This document shows positions 22,769 through 35,440 of a stretch of 64,000 bases of DNA, piece after piece. The DNA is from Malania oleifera (taxonomy: Eukaryota > Streptophyta > Magnoliopsida > Santalales > Ximeniaceae). The stretch's first letter is position 1. Every line of letters starts with the position of its first letter. Where the stretch lies: assembly GCF_029873635.1 (NCBI RefSeq), contig NC_080421.1:2108001-2172000 (forward strand). Reading direction: 5' to 3'. The position numbers were made by a program, and so were the translations under genes. Under the pieces are notes generated by a model. It was not told the origin of the DNA. It made no database searches and saw only the letters and a program-made list of their open reading frames with translations.

Positions 22769-23072
22769 GCCCCTACGAGCATGGCACAGTGGTAAAGCTA
22801 CTGGGCAATCTAGTAGGAGTATCGGAGGTTCGAATCCTAGTAGATGCACTCAGTTGATGCTCCCAATTGATGCAGCGAAACTATGTCATGGGTGAAGGGT
22901 CCTAAAATGGGTCCTAAGAGACAGGTTGGCCGAGAGTCTGACTCGATAGTGTATTGACCGCATCCGGATTTCCAAGAGAGATGCATCAGGGAGTAAGGTC
23001 GTCGATCCATGGGTTTGGTGCTGGCAAGGGGGGCCTCGTGGGGGTCGTTGATGAGCAAGAGTTCCCACGATA

Positions 23073-23110
<38 letters not shown>
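22769..23110 (+). mobile_element. tRNA-derived SINE with target duplication
   Basis: The 342-bp element starts with a tRNA-like head: box A tggcacagtgg (22782-22792) and box B ggttcgaatcc (22827-22837), spaced as in RNA polymerase III promoters. The body is non-coding and the tail is a (GA)n run. agaggatcttgta is present on both sides (22756-22768 and 23111-23123), a 13-bp target duplication. It cannot be a working tRNA gene because the cloverleaf is not kept. Confidence 0.88.
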
Positions 23111-23117
<7 letters not shown>

Positions 23118-23123
23118 CTTGTA

Positions 23124-23440
23124 CCCTTTTGTTTTTCAATTATAGTTTGCCATTGCAAAAAGAGAGACATAGTGAGTTTTATTTTAGGGATTTTGGAGTG
23201 TAGCTCTATGTATAGCTTATGCCCAATGGAAAAATTACAAAAACAGACAACCGTCATTAAAGTAGGAACATAAATATGTCACTAGTCTTATTACACTAAC
23301 AAATGTGACAAAATGTAAAAGTAACACCCTTCAACTACACTTTTTTCTTTCCTAATCATTTACATCATCAACCCTGTGTAAAGAAATCACGTTTGACACT
23401 GGTCTGCATAAAGAAACAAGGGAAAAGACCCTTCAAATAA
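23124..23440. other. Short spacer downstream of EXLA
   Basis: It contains the EXLA 3' untranslated region on the minus strand and the right flank of the SINE. No other feature is visible. Confidence 0.5.
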
Positions 23441-26108
23441 TCATTTCCAAGGGCCATCACCGCATGGAAAGCACCCCTCTTGTGCAATATCGTTGATTTG
23501 GACTCCAGTGTCATATATTACCCCTGTTTTCCAGTCTATAGGAAGCACAGGTCCATGCGCCCATATCCATTTTCCATCGTATCCCCCAGTAACCACCAAT
23601 CGAAGTTGCAGGGGCCCTTGTGGAACACTATCTGTCGACCACACGGCCCCATAATTTCGAGTCATGTATTGCCACCTGCTTGAATCACTAGCCTGCAAAT
23701 TAAACAAATAACGTGAACAAATAAATCCAACTAAAAGTTTATCAAGATTTTGTTTGCAAGCTCGTGCAACCCCATAAATCGAATTCTCAAGGTCTTGTTT
23801 CATACTACTTCGAAACAATTCTTGAAGAACAGCTCCAAAGGACACCCAGTTTAGTTTTGGTCCAATTAAAACCCTTAACTGGTTCCAAAACTACTAGCCA
23901 ATATCAAAAGCTGCGAAGGAGAAGGACCATCCTTTATTAGCATTTCTCGATTTAATTACCTTAGCTATGTCGACAGCAACTATATCTGTTTGTCCACCTT
24001 GATATAGAAATTTGAGTGCTAAAAAAGATTTGTTGCTGATTTCTTCCACGCGCACAGATAAGTTCTTTCGGTAAACACAAGGTACCCTGTTTCATAAAGA
24101 AAATCAAAACCATTATGATGGAAAACATGCAAAATGCTCTTATAACTGAAATGAATCTCTGTTTTTTTGGGTAAACGAATCAGAACCCTAAAAACATAAA
24201 TGGGCATTTTGTTCTTAATAGTTTTTCAAAATCTCATGCATGAAGATGAAGATCAGACCGTTAGCAGATGCAGGGAGAGGACAGTGCTAGGACATAAAGG
24301 GGTCCACCCACAACATAGAAAATTAATTGAAACAGGGTAGTAGGGTACTGCAGGTACATTACATTATGTGGTAGGTTAACAAATATTGCCGTTTATAGAG
24401 AGCAAATGTCATGAAAAACCAAACCAACTTTGAGAAGGGAAACGGAGATGTTTTTTATTTTTTATTTTTTATTTTTATCTTGAGTTTCAACCATAAAGAA
24501 GAGATCATCTTTCTTGGTTTCCCAAATCTGAACTAGAAAAAGGTTTTTTTTTTTTTTTTTTTGTGGGTTCTTATTCTTAAACTAAAGGGATAGTTTGGAA
24601 ACATTTGTACAGATTTGAAAAATACTTAATTTTAACAAGTATTGATTAATAAATGTTAAACTGAAAAAATGTCAATTTAACAAGTTTCGATAATAAATGT
24701 TGAACTGAAAAAATATTTGAAAGTTGTAAGTGATGATTAGTTATGTTTAAGGAGTGGTATTAATATATATTATAATAAATAATCAAATAATATGTAATTA
24801 TCTTTTAATGTATTTTTAAAATTATATGATAATCACTTAATTTTCTAATATTATAAAATTGACTGTGTCTATGAATAGTATCACTTATAAGTATCTTAAA
24901 TTATTTCTCAAAATTTGCTTAAATAATTTTCAAAAAATAATCTTAAAAACCATTTATATAATTAACATCAAACGCTACTATTTTGTTAAACCATCTATTA
25001 TTTTTTAAGTGTCAAGTGTTTTAAGTGCTCCCAAACGGGGGCTAAAGAACATTGAAATCTGCTTACTTCCTGTATTCCACGTTCACAATGCCTTCATTCA
25101 AAATGTCTTGGCCCTTGCCATTCCTAGCCATGGCCGAGAAAGCTGTCCTGCTGAGAACCAAATCTGTTCGGTTGCTATTATTAAGATCGAACAGAAAAAC
25201 TTTGATGCCTTCTGATCTGCAAAGAGCTTTGTCCTTGCACCTCATCTGTCAAAATTTGTCTATACTCAAAATCAACCCTAAAATCTCCCATATGATACCA
25301 AAAGAGGACTTATTATAGCGCAGATGCAGATGATCATACCTGCAAGCACCCACCACAACCTGCTCCATTTTTGTACAGGGAAGAGACTCCAGCTGCAAGG
25401 AATCGTCCACCGAGTTTTAAAGCCAGGGGACCATACCCACAAGCCCCCTCTGCATCAAATCCACAAAAATTAAATTACCCACCACATATCTCTAGAAAAT
25501 TTAATCTGGGTCAGTGTCAATTTTGCATTTTTCCTGATTAAAATTCATCTGGTTCAGCCCCAGCTACATCAATTTCGCTGAGTAAAAAGCTACCCAACAC
25601 ACATTTCACAGAAATTTCATCTGGGTCTCTGTCAATTTTTCATTTTTTCTTGATTAAAATTAATCTGGGTCAGGCCCAGAGCTGCACCAACTTCGCAGAA
25701 TAAAAAAACTAACCACTACACATTTCACAGAAATTTAATCTGGTCTCTCAATTTTGCATTCTATTGATTAAAATTCATCTGGGTCATCCCAGTTGCATCA
25801 AATTCACAGAATAAAAACTACCACTATACATTTCAGATAACAATTTCAACCGAGTCTCTGCAATTTCCATTTTCATAAAGAATCATCTAACAATCTGCGT
25901 CAGCCTAAGATGGGAAGTACAAAAATAAAAAACAAACGAGAGAGAGAGAGGGAGAGAGACAGAGAGAGAAAAGAGAGAATGAATTCTTACTCATGAGAAC
26001 AGCAGAGTTAGAGAAATAAGAAGCATTGCTTTGGTGTATGCATCTGTCGCAGGCAGTGGCGGAGGAGATCACGAGAAGCAAGAAGGAGCCAAGAAGGAAG
26101 AAATCCAT
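23441..26108 (-). CDS. EXLA: Expansin-like A protein, five exons, complete
   Basis: Exons 26108-25991, 25449-25340, 25245-25067, 24086-23960 and 23692-23441 (TGA stop) join in frame with GT-AG introns to give 261 residues, the usual EXLA length. Residues 1-19 are a signal peptide (MDFFLLGSFLLLVISSATA) with likely cleavage before CDRC, so the protein goes to the wall. Next comes the GH45-like double-psi barrel (CDRCIHQSNASYF; GACGYGPLAL; NGAGCGGCLQMRCKDKALC; FDLNNSNRTDLVLS, which replaces the HFD box of alpha-expansins) to about residue 140. A group-1 pollen-allergen-type domain (VRVEEISNKS; FLYQGGQTDIVAVDIAK; YMTRNYGAVW; VVTGGYDGKWIW) follows, then the EXLA tail ending CGDGPWK. There is a sequon at N28. 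EXLA proteins are grouped with wall-loosening expansins, but activity is not shown. The reading frame is intact. Confidence 0.95.
25450..25880 (-). repeat. ~115-bp tandem repeats in EXLA intron 1
   Basis: About four units share the order (plus strand) gcatcaaattcacagaataa, aactacccac, acatttcacagaaatt, catctgggtctctgtcaatt, gcattttt..tgattaaaatt. The first unit abuts exon 2 and includes its splice acceptor, so related acceptor-like sequences recur upstream. A GA-rich tract follows at 25936-25979. Confidence 0.8.
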
Positions 26109-26152
26109 GGTTCCGGGATTAACTGCGAGTTGCAGAGGAAGAGAGATTCGTG

Positions 26153-26163
26153 AGGTATATATA
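26153..26163 (-). promoter_or_regulatory. Likely TATA box of the EXLA gene
   Basis: ctatatatacc on the minus strand lies about 45-55 bp upstream of the EXLA start codon. This implies a very short leader, which is plausible for this class. The start codon itself is supported by the signal peptide that follows. Confidence 0.6.
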
Positions 26164-26169
26164 GAGAAG

Positions 26170-28128
26170 AAGAGCACAGCAAGAGCAGGACTTTGAGACT
26201 CGAGGAAGTGGATTACAGGTCATGAGCAATCAAGAAACTTTACTGAGTTTTGCTCATTGACAACTTTTGAATTTAGAATTTTAGGGTTCTGTTATGACTT
26301 CCATGGACGAGAAGGAAAGTGACAAGCAATTGCGCATACGCGGAGCCACGAGGATATAAAATGATGGGGCTGTCACCGACTCTTTGCACTAACAGCTAGC
26401 CGCGGAGGAACCCGGTACTCTTGAGTCTGTGGCTACGGCATTTATTTGTTAGCAACATAATATCAATTAATTATAAATTGTTATAGAACTATTTTTAAAA
26501 CATTTTTATTTAATATATTTAATCTTGGTTTCAGTGATTTTTTTAACGTATTGAATGATATAAGTTTTATAATCTTAACAACTACTCTTGATAATAAATA
26601 GAGTAATATAGATTAATTTTTAGTTTTTCAGTTTCAATTGGTCTTTTACTCTTGTTTATTTTTATTTTTCTGTCTTTTTAAAAATGTCCTTCTATTTGCT
26701 TTTTTTTTTTTTTGGGACAAAAAACGTTTATCTCTCCTTAGATTTAGCAAAAAATTAGGAACCTCACAAGAGATTTCAAAAATTCCATCGGCATCACTTG
26801 AGATTTCAAAAATAACATATGAGATTTGTTAAAAAGATACAAACCTTCCTATAAAAAACTTTTCTTTCTACAAAATATAAGGTAAGATTCGTATCTTTTT
26901 GATAAATCTTAAGAAAGATTTCTAAAATTCTTAAAACCTTAAGGAAAATCCCTCTGAGATTTTTGAAATAAGACCAATATTTTTTTTTATAAAGAAGGTT
27001 AATGTCTTTTGTTCTTTTTTTTTTTTTTTTGAAATATTCATAAGATAATTGTTTATTTTTAGTCTTTTATTTTCTTCTTTCAATAACACTTGTTTTTATT
27101 TATTTTCTCTTCTTTGTTTTCGGTATTGTTCATTATCTTTTGAATAATGTATTTAGAAGTTGGAACATTCAATAATAATTTTTTTTTCTTCATAACTTTT
27201 GTAATAATAAATGCTGCATAAATGTTTTTTAACAATATTTTTAATTTTGTATAATAATTAATCTAGGGAATATATTTTTAAACTATTGTGCTCTTAGTAA
27301 TAAAGTGTAGTTGCTTGTGCAAAAATATTCATTTTTAAATTTTTCTTGTCATTTTTTTATGTAGTCTTGTCTATTTTAATATTTTTTCTTTCCACAAAAA
27401 AACTCGCTTTTAGATTTTGTTGAAACATTTAAAAGATTTTTTTATTTAATTCTTTTTTACTTCTTTTATTATTTTTTGACACGTTCTCACTAATTTTATC
27501 TTTTTTTCTTCTTGTATGTTCATCATCTTTGAAACATTCAAAAGTAGTTTCTTTTCTTGTTCGAAAAATTTCTAAATACCATTAGTCTGTATAACAATTA
27601 TGATGAATGATTATACAAATTACTTTCTCACCATATAGACTTCAAACCCTAATTTTTTAGTTTTTGAAAAATAATATTTTTTTTGTTGCAATGATATGCA
27701 ACAAGAATAATAGTTTTTTTTTTTTTTGTTAAAATTACTCAAATCATGATATGCAATGATATTTGTAATTTATTCACATACACAAATTTAAAAAATTGAT
27801 AAATACAAAATAAGTGTTGGATAATTTTTTTTTTTTGCATATAATAAAGATTTAATATGTAAAAGAATCAACCTTCTTCTATATTAAAAAGAATGAAATT
27901 AGTAATCATTAGAAATAATATCGAATCAAGTTTAGAGATTTAACCTTCCCATGAATCCGAAGTAAAATTTTAATTCAAACATACAAATTAGGGCTATGTT
28001 ATTTGTTGTTTCATATTTCTAGTATAAAGCTTTAAAAATTAGAAATATCCAAGCAATATGTTTCTTGAAATAAATATTTTTGAACCAAAAAAAAAATAAT
28101 AGATTAATATAAATATATAGGCCAATAA

Positions 28129-28163
<35 letters not shown>

Positions 28164-28677
28164 CTTATTCCAAAAGAATTTCTCATAAGTATCATAAAAA
28201 ATATATATTTTTTACCTAATAAACTTTTGAAAAATTAAAAATTGTACTCAATGAATATATAAATAATAAATAACCAATTAGGACCCGTGAACGTCTGGAA
28301 GGTAATGATATTTTATAGATGTAGATTTTCTTTTGATGGCTTTTCCAACTCGTTTTATTTGAAAAGAGTAGTACCTTACATAATATTTGACTAAAAAAAG
28401 TGTATTTTCAAGATATACTACAATCATAAGTTAGAGTTCAAAGGTTTTTAATTTTTATAAGTAATTACTAAAATTTTGCATATCACTTCACTAATAATTT
28501 TAATGTAATATTGAGTTATATATATATATATATATATAATTATCTATGATAGTTTCAATTGAAAAGTCATTATGATTTTCTCTATAATGATCTCTTAGCA
28601 ATCAATGGTAGAATTAGGAATCAAAATAGAAAAAAAAAAAAACCAAAGTTAGAAATCAAAATATTTCTATTACAATC
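26170..28677. other. AT-rich intergenic DNA upstream of EXLA
   Basis: No gene is visible on either strand. From about 26450 to 27640 it repeats themes of the TIR element at 897-1534 (agcaacataat.tcaatta, attgttatagaactattttt, gaaacattcaaaagta), several times and strongly diverged, which suggests decayed copies of that family. TA microsatellites lie at 28135-28160 and 28518-28538. Confidence 0.5.
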
Positions 28678-29966
28678 AGCTATGATAGCTGATGCCATGT
28701 AGTACCTCCATATGACTGGGTTGTGCGACTCGAAAGCGGAACCTAGCACTGGCTGGCCGACCATGTTAGATCAATATAAGTCTGTAAGTATGATGGGCCC
28801 ACCCCACCTTGGTCCTGACTGCCAGGGGGACGTCTACAACTCTGCACTAAAGCCACATCGACTACTAATCTCTCACAGCCCCTTGTGACATGTGGTAGCA
28901 CTATCATAATCTGAATACATATATAGTTACGGTACTGTGCTGCTGAACTGAACTGAACTAAGTCATCCTGAACCTGATATCATATACTGTATTTCATATG
29001 CGCGCTGAATATAACCGTTTTACCATAATATCTAACATAATAATATTTTCATAAAAATAACATTTCTTTCATTACAATCCTTGCGCCAACATTTCATATC
29101 ATATCATATAAGTTAATGGTCTTTACACCATTTTATATGAACTATGGCTCTTACGTCATTTTACATAAATTACGGCCCTTGCGTCGTTTCACATAAATTA
29201 TGAAAAATATAATTCATGTACTATTTTAACCATTTTTCAAAAATAATAATAGCATGAAAGTTCTGAAAACATAACATTTTGACATCACATAAATTATATA
29301 AGATTTTATACCCATGCCACACAAATTAAACTATTTTCCCTGATAATATATACATATAAACATTTCCTATAAACAACAGTAATTTTTTCAAATATAATTT
29401 TATATCATACATAATTTCTGAAATAAAATGTTGTAGAATAATAAGTATTTCCATGAAAATTATGACTTAATTTATTCCCTTACCTGATTTTTTGAACTAT
29501 GCTAACAGGAATCCCAAACAAATGTCTGCGGCACTCACCCAGACCCTGAATCAAAAATCTTAATTTCATTAAATCAATCATAAATAAAATACTATTTTAA
29601 TATTTCTTAAACCCATAAATTCCAAATAAATAATTATACCCTCAAATATAACTAATTTACCTGATTCCTCAAATTTCACTCTTGCTTTGGAGTGGGGCTT
29701 AGGAAAGCCAAATTGGAAATTTACTTTGGCTAAAATGACGATGATTGCGACTAGGACCCCATGGTGATGCCGAATCGTCGATTTAGCGGTAGATTTAAGG
29801 AGAAATTGAAAAAATAGAGAAAAGTTACCTTACCCCAAGAATGGTGCTTACGCCGCCGCTCTCACGACAAATTTCGCTCTAGTAGAAATGTCGGTGGTAG
29901 AACTAGGAATCCAACGGCACCTTCCATTTCCCAATCAGCCGAATATCCGTCAAGAAATTGAAGAGT

Positions 29967-30008
<42 letters not shown>

Positions 30009-30027
30009 CGGAGGAAATGAGAGACGT

Positions 30028-30071
<44 letters not shown>

Positions 30072-30155
30072 GGAGGGAGGGAGAGTGCAACTCTCTCTGA
30101 TTTAAGAGGAGACATCTCTTTCAAGAAGTATCTTGAAGGAGTTTAAAGTATTATG

Positions 30156-30189
<34 letters not shown>

Positions 30190-30350
30190 AGTAATCATTT
30201 TATTTATTTAATTGTTATTATCATTAATTAATCAATTTTATTAATTTATTTAATTAATTAATTAACTAATTAATTTATTATTAATTAATAATATTTTTAT
30301 TTATTTTTATTTTTTACATTCCCAAATATATCATTTTCTGGGACATTACA
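28678..30350 (-). mobile_element. Truncated Gypsy LTR (3' LTR of the 28.7-39.4 kb element)
   Basis: On the minus strand it starts tgtaatgtcccagaaaatga right after a purine tract (aaatgagagaa) and matches the LTR at 37140-39437 over most of its length, by eye about 85 % identical. The last ~600 bp, including the hairpin box, are missing on the left. It holds a ~30-bp tandem array with cccttgcg cores (29080-29210), the motif acggtactgtgc (28929-28940), a long GA microsatellite (29969-30082) and a TA tract (30162-30189). Confidence 0.85.
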
Positions 30351-30516
30351 TTCTCTCATTTTTATAAAAATTTCGTTCTCGAAATTTGTTGAATACAACC
30401 CAAGTAAAATTCATCATTAACCTAACAAGTTATGAGTTAACATTTATAAACAATTCTATTAGAACTGGTATTTAACTTAAATCAATGAATTATACATCCT
30501 GTCCTAATACACCTTA

Positions 30517-32112
30517 TGTAACGACCTGCCTAATTATTTGAGGTTTTTTTTTTTTTTAAACATACTCTGATACTATAGTATTACCCTAAGCAGCAGGAAG
30601 CAGAGATCATACAAACATAACCATAATATACCATACAAAAACCAATACCAGAGTACTACTGTATTTCTCAAAATATACACATAAAACTGTTTTTTTTTTT
30701 TTTTTTCAAAAATTCCCTCAACTATACTGGGATATACAAAAACGCTCCCAAAAATGATACTCACTCTCTGTCAGGGCACTACAGACACCCCTCTATTTGC
30801 GAGTCTTATCTGCTCGCCTACCTGGATCACCTGAAAAATTATTCAACACTAGGGTGAGCCAACGCTCAATAAGAAGAAATATGCTATTACTAGTGTGTGG
30901 TAAATGAGCTACTATATATCATGAAATCTGTTTCATATAAACATGAATAACCGAGTACAAAAGTACAATACAAATAATAAAGCACACCACCCCTTTTTCC
31001 TATTGCTTAACATATCAATATTATGGTTATAATTCAAAATACTTCTAGTGTATATAGTAGGATCCCTGTTTCTGTAAATCAATACATAAGTAATAGTAAC
31101 TGAAACTGTTCCCTGTGGCTATCTGTGTCATAACATGCCCCTCATGACGAGGTTGTGCTGCCCGTAGGCTGGATTTACCCTGGCTGGCCAATCAGGAATA
31201 AATCACTGAACTCCGTCAGTCGACCTGCCCTCCTCGACCCATATCTAGATGGGGAGCCTAACCTCTTCTAGGGCCTAGGTGGTCGACCGTACCATGTATA
31301 TCTGAATAGGTGGTTGCACTCATAAAGTAACATAGTATCTGTAGCAACGGTACCGTGCTCTGTAGCTGCAAGTCCAATAGGGTCTGATATCGTATAATAT
31401 ATTTCTATATACATGTTTATCTGATTTTCCATGACTCTGAAGCACTGAAATAACCATGATACTGCATAATGTATTGAAATCTGAATAATCATAACATGCA
31501 ATTGCATATTCATAATACTGAAATTCTTGTTATCATGGTACTGAAATTCATAAGATCATGGTACTGAAATATCGTAAAATCATGATATTGGATTAGTATA
31601 ATCATGGTACTGAAATGCGTATAATCATAATACCGAAATTTGATAAATTTATGAAACTAAATTCATAAACATATCCTCGTACCATATACATAATCATAAA
31701 TCACACCATACTAAAATACATAATTTTCGTAAATAAATAAAATGCATAATATTCAGAAATATCCTAGCATAGCATATTTCCCTTACCTTAACTCTGAAAA
31801 GCCCCTACTGTACTCTAGCCTGATACACGCAGGGCCTCCTACAAAACACCCTAAAACCAATATTTGTCAGAATTAAACATCAGTATTTTTCTGCCTGTAT
31901 CATTTCCTATAACTATCATAAGGCCAAAAGGAGACTAAAAAGCCTTACCCTGAATTTGGGATGATTTCTAACTCCGATTTCCCGACGATCTGCTCTTGTA
32001 GATGAGTAGAGAACTCCGCCAGGAGCGTCGTGGTAGCTTTGGATCGTCAATCCGGCGACTGGTGGGGCTGAAAATGTAGAGAGAAGGGAGAGAGAGTCGT
32101 AAGAGAGAGAGA

Positions 32113-32154
<42 letters not shown>

Positions 32155-32535
32155 GCGAGAGAATGAGAATTATCCCGGTTTCCCGCCTTTTATACTGCCA
32201 GATTCGTCGACGAGCCACATCACTTCGTCGACGAGGCCTTCACAAAATTCCTCAACAAGATCCTCTGTTCGTCGATGAAATTCAGGCTACCTCGGAACCC
32301 CTCTCGGTACTTTCTCGTCAACGAAATCCCTGTGTTCATCGACGAAATTCTAAAGACCTTCATCAACGAAGCCTGACAAAATTCTGAAATTATGATTATT
32401 TAATATTTTCCCCAAATTGCAATGTCGTCAACAAACGCGGAGCGTTCGTCGACGAAGTGTACGGCCTCCTTCTATTCCTAGTTCTATTTCTCTCCCTCTT
32501 ATTGTTAAAATGCTATTATTCTTCGGGTCACTACA
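30517..32535 (-). mobile_element. Gypsy solo LTR 2, same family as solo LTR 1
   Basis: A 2019-bp LTR on the minus strand, tgtagtgacccgaag...gcaggtcgttaca, with the perfect target duplication cctta at 30512-30516 and 32536-32540. It carries the same landmarks as solo LTR 1: tcgtcgacga palindromes (32204-32213, 32225-32234, 32446-32455), a TATA box (agtataaaag on the minus strand, ~32187-32196), a GA microsatellite (32103-32153), a ~31-bp array with aatcatggtactgaa units (31470-31640), gcacggtaccgt (31347-31358) and the hairpin box tgagcgttggctca (30855-30868). Confidence 0.94.
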
Positions 32536-32949
32536 CCTTACTTCAACACCAACACTCAATAACTTCATGTCCCATCTCCAACCTTCCAAAGATCTAACAC
32601 CAACATTTCTGTTTAGCATATAATTGATGCTCTCATAATATTTGTGAATTTAACCACAAATGTTGTTTATGCTTTTCTTGAGTTTTTGAATACCCCAAAA
32701 ATCATCCATAAAAATTATAATGAATTGATCCAAGAATGGTTGAATAACTTGATTTATTATATCTATGGAAATGTAAGGTGCATTAATAACCCTCAATTGG
32801 TAACACCAAAAACTTATAATGATCTTACTGTGTACTCAATTCTGTCTTTGGGATATATAATTTCCAATTCTTAATTAGTGATAATTTAATTGCAAATAAA
32901 TCTTCAAAAATTTTAGAATTTATCAATTATTCCATTAATCCCCCAATCC

Positions 32950-33235
32950 CTGGATGTCGATATCAATTCCTACTATAACGTGATTCAACTTCCAATGATT
33001 AATACATAACCTCAACGCCCCATTATGTCTCTTAGCGAATAACACAGGTGCAACCTATAATGATATACTAGGTTAAACAGATTCCTTGTTAAGGAAATCT
33101 TCTAGTTGCACCTTAAATTACCTTATTTCAGTTGATGTCATTCTGTAGGAAGCAATTGACATAGGCTCCGCTCCTAGCACCAAATCAATATTAAATTCAA
33201 TCTCCTTTTGAAGGTTGCCCTAATAAGTCATCTGG
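32950..33235 (-). pseudogene. Gypsy RT N-terminal fragment
   Basis: The minus strand reads EIEFNIDLVLGAEPMSIASY, then QLEDFLNKESV, then VAPVLFAKRHNGALRLCINH and WKLNHV, with several stops. This is the conserved start of a Ty3/Gypsy reverse transcriptase. Confidence 0.75.
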
Positions 33236-34600
33236 AAAGAATATCTAAAAATTTATCATCTATGGGTAAAGAAGTTTGGGATTCGTTAACTCATATATTT
33301 CTTTCATTACTATTTCAAACCCCAAACATGTGCCCAAATTCTATCCTTCCCTATGCACTCGAGACGTCAAGTATGAAAGCTTATAAGTTAGAAAGAAAAC
33401 CCTCACTCCATTTGGATTTCTGAATACTATTTCCTCTAAAAAAAAAAAAAAACAACTAGGTGTATGATCAATAGATGACCACCAATGGTTAGCCTCATCT
33501 TTAACCAGAGAACTTGTAATAATGACTCATACTCATCAAGGATCATACTTGTTAGGACATCTCAGACCAGGATGCATAATTATTTGTCTATCAGATCAAA
33601 TGTATAAAAGCACTTCAATAATCTCATCATAACTTTGTAATTCATTTGAGTAAAAATTATATGAACTCCCAAACATTCCCTAGGATTCTAATCATCCAAT
33701 TTCTTTTCAATGTCAAACTAATGCACGGACTTACACTTTTAATCAAGGTAAGGTATCATTTTCCTACCAAATTGGTTTCTAGAGCTTTAAATAGTTTAAG
33801 GCTCAAATTTTAACCTATGGTGGCACACATTGAATATCAAAACATAGTTGGAAAATATCTTCAATGAAGAACACAGATTGCAATTATGGCAAGTCTAAGT
33901 CCTAGTATACTGACTCAAGCCAACCCTGATCTTACTCCAATGGCTGGACAAATATGCAATACACATGTGTCTTGACTTTTCGGTATAAAAATACAATACA
34001 AATGAATTTGTTTAGTCAGCTATGATCAGTGATTGGACATTTTCTGGTAGCATAAATCTTGTGTGAAATGGCCCAGGAAGGAAAAGAGTGACATTCATTT
34101 GTACTATAGAGTTGCTAATGGTAGAAGGATTAGATTTTGAAGATGGCTTCAAAAGCCATAATCAACTGCAGTTAACTATAGAAGATTTCACATGAAACTG
34201 TATACAAGCTAAATCCCAACCAAACCGATGTCTAAGCAGTTAAATTGGTGTCCCATTGCCGAGTAGGGTTCGCACGGATAGAACGAAAAAATAAAATTCC
34301 ACGTCCTAGCATACATGGTTCTCCTTCTGGATAGAAAATTGTTAAAGATCAGAGTATCATTATGAATTTTCTTCTAGGTAAGTTGATAAAGATGATTCTG
34401 TTAGGTGTTATTTGATTCGCAGAATCCTTCAAAAGACTTGGCAATGTGATGCCCATGACATCTTATTCTCAGGTTTGTTTTCAGCCTATGGTGACAGCAT
34501 CACTTCCCAAGGAATAAAGAATTTCCACAGAATATAGAAGTCAAATTGTTGCCCACTTAGTATCTTATATTTTTATGGGCATCTTAATTTTAGGATTACA
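33236..34600. other. Unassigned decayed sequence within the Gypsy internal region
   Basis: I recognise no domain here. Short open frames such as 33208-33423 have no family signature. It is probably further decayed retroelement DNA. Confidence 0.4.
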
Positions 34601-35440
34601 CTGTCTCCACTATTTTGGCCGGCTTATGGAAATATGAAATTATGTAGCCGACGCACATTCTTATCGACCCATCTTTCTTTTTTACAACTAATACCAAAGC
34701 TCCCCACGGTGACACACTGGACCTGATAAACCCCTTATCCAACAGTTCCTGCAACTATTCTTTTAACTCTTTTAATTATGTCGGTGACATTCTGTACAAC
34801 GGCTTTGAAATCGGCGTTGTCCCCGAAATTAGATAAATAGTAAATTCTACCTCACGTTCAGGAGGTAGTCCAAAAAAATCCTTGGGAAATACATCAGAAA
34901 AATCTCTCACTATCAGGATATCCTCTAATCTCAACTCCCCTTTTGGTACCTCCTTCACACAATCCAAAAATCCCTAACAACCCTCCAACAACAACCTCCT
35001 CACCTGAATGGCGGATAACAATTGTGGTGGGGCGCGCACACATGGCCCCACAAGTCTATACTTATGTCCTCTTGGAGGTATGAATACTACCTCTTTCTAA
35101 TAATAGTTAATACTGGCCTAACTGATAGCTAGCCAATCCATTGCCAATATCAAAATAAACCAGTGCCTATAAAGCACTACAAGACCAACAGACAATATCC
35201 TTCCCTGAATATCCGTTGGACCATCCTTAAACACCCTTCTACATTTTATCATTATTCCTATTAGTGTGGTTACAAATAATTTGATGTCTAACAACTAAGC
35301 TTCCATCTTACACAGTTTGATATATTCCCAAGAAATAAATGAACATATTGCTTCTAAATCACATAAAACAATAACTTTAACTGAAATTATAACTTTACTA
35401 CCTATCACCATGTCTCCTGCCGTCTCAGTATCTATTGACG
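34600..35440 (-). pseudogene. Gypsy protease and RT N-terminal fragment
   Basis: On the minus strand 35440-35300 gives GQVHALTSIDTETAGD and VIVLCDLEAICSFIS, where LFDSGATHSFIS would be the intact aspartic protease site, so the catalytic DSG is lost. Further on, 34967-34776 gives RDFSDVFPKDFFGLPPEREV and ISKPLYRMSP, the link into RT, then traces of [18 protein letters not shown]. Stops and frame breaks abound. Confidence 0.8.

Noticed and set aside
22782-22837. A tRNA gene, because box A and box B are present.
   Set aside because: No cloverleaf can be formed and the unit has a SINE body and target duplication.
29888-30124. Open frames with Arg-Glu or Ser-Leu repeats (also 22837-23257, 31916-32218).
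   Set aside because: These are translations of GA/CT microsatellites.
32428-32874. Several 63-76-codon frames at the edge of solo LTR 2.
   Set aside because: They cross or abut the LTR border and target duplication, so they are not host genes.
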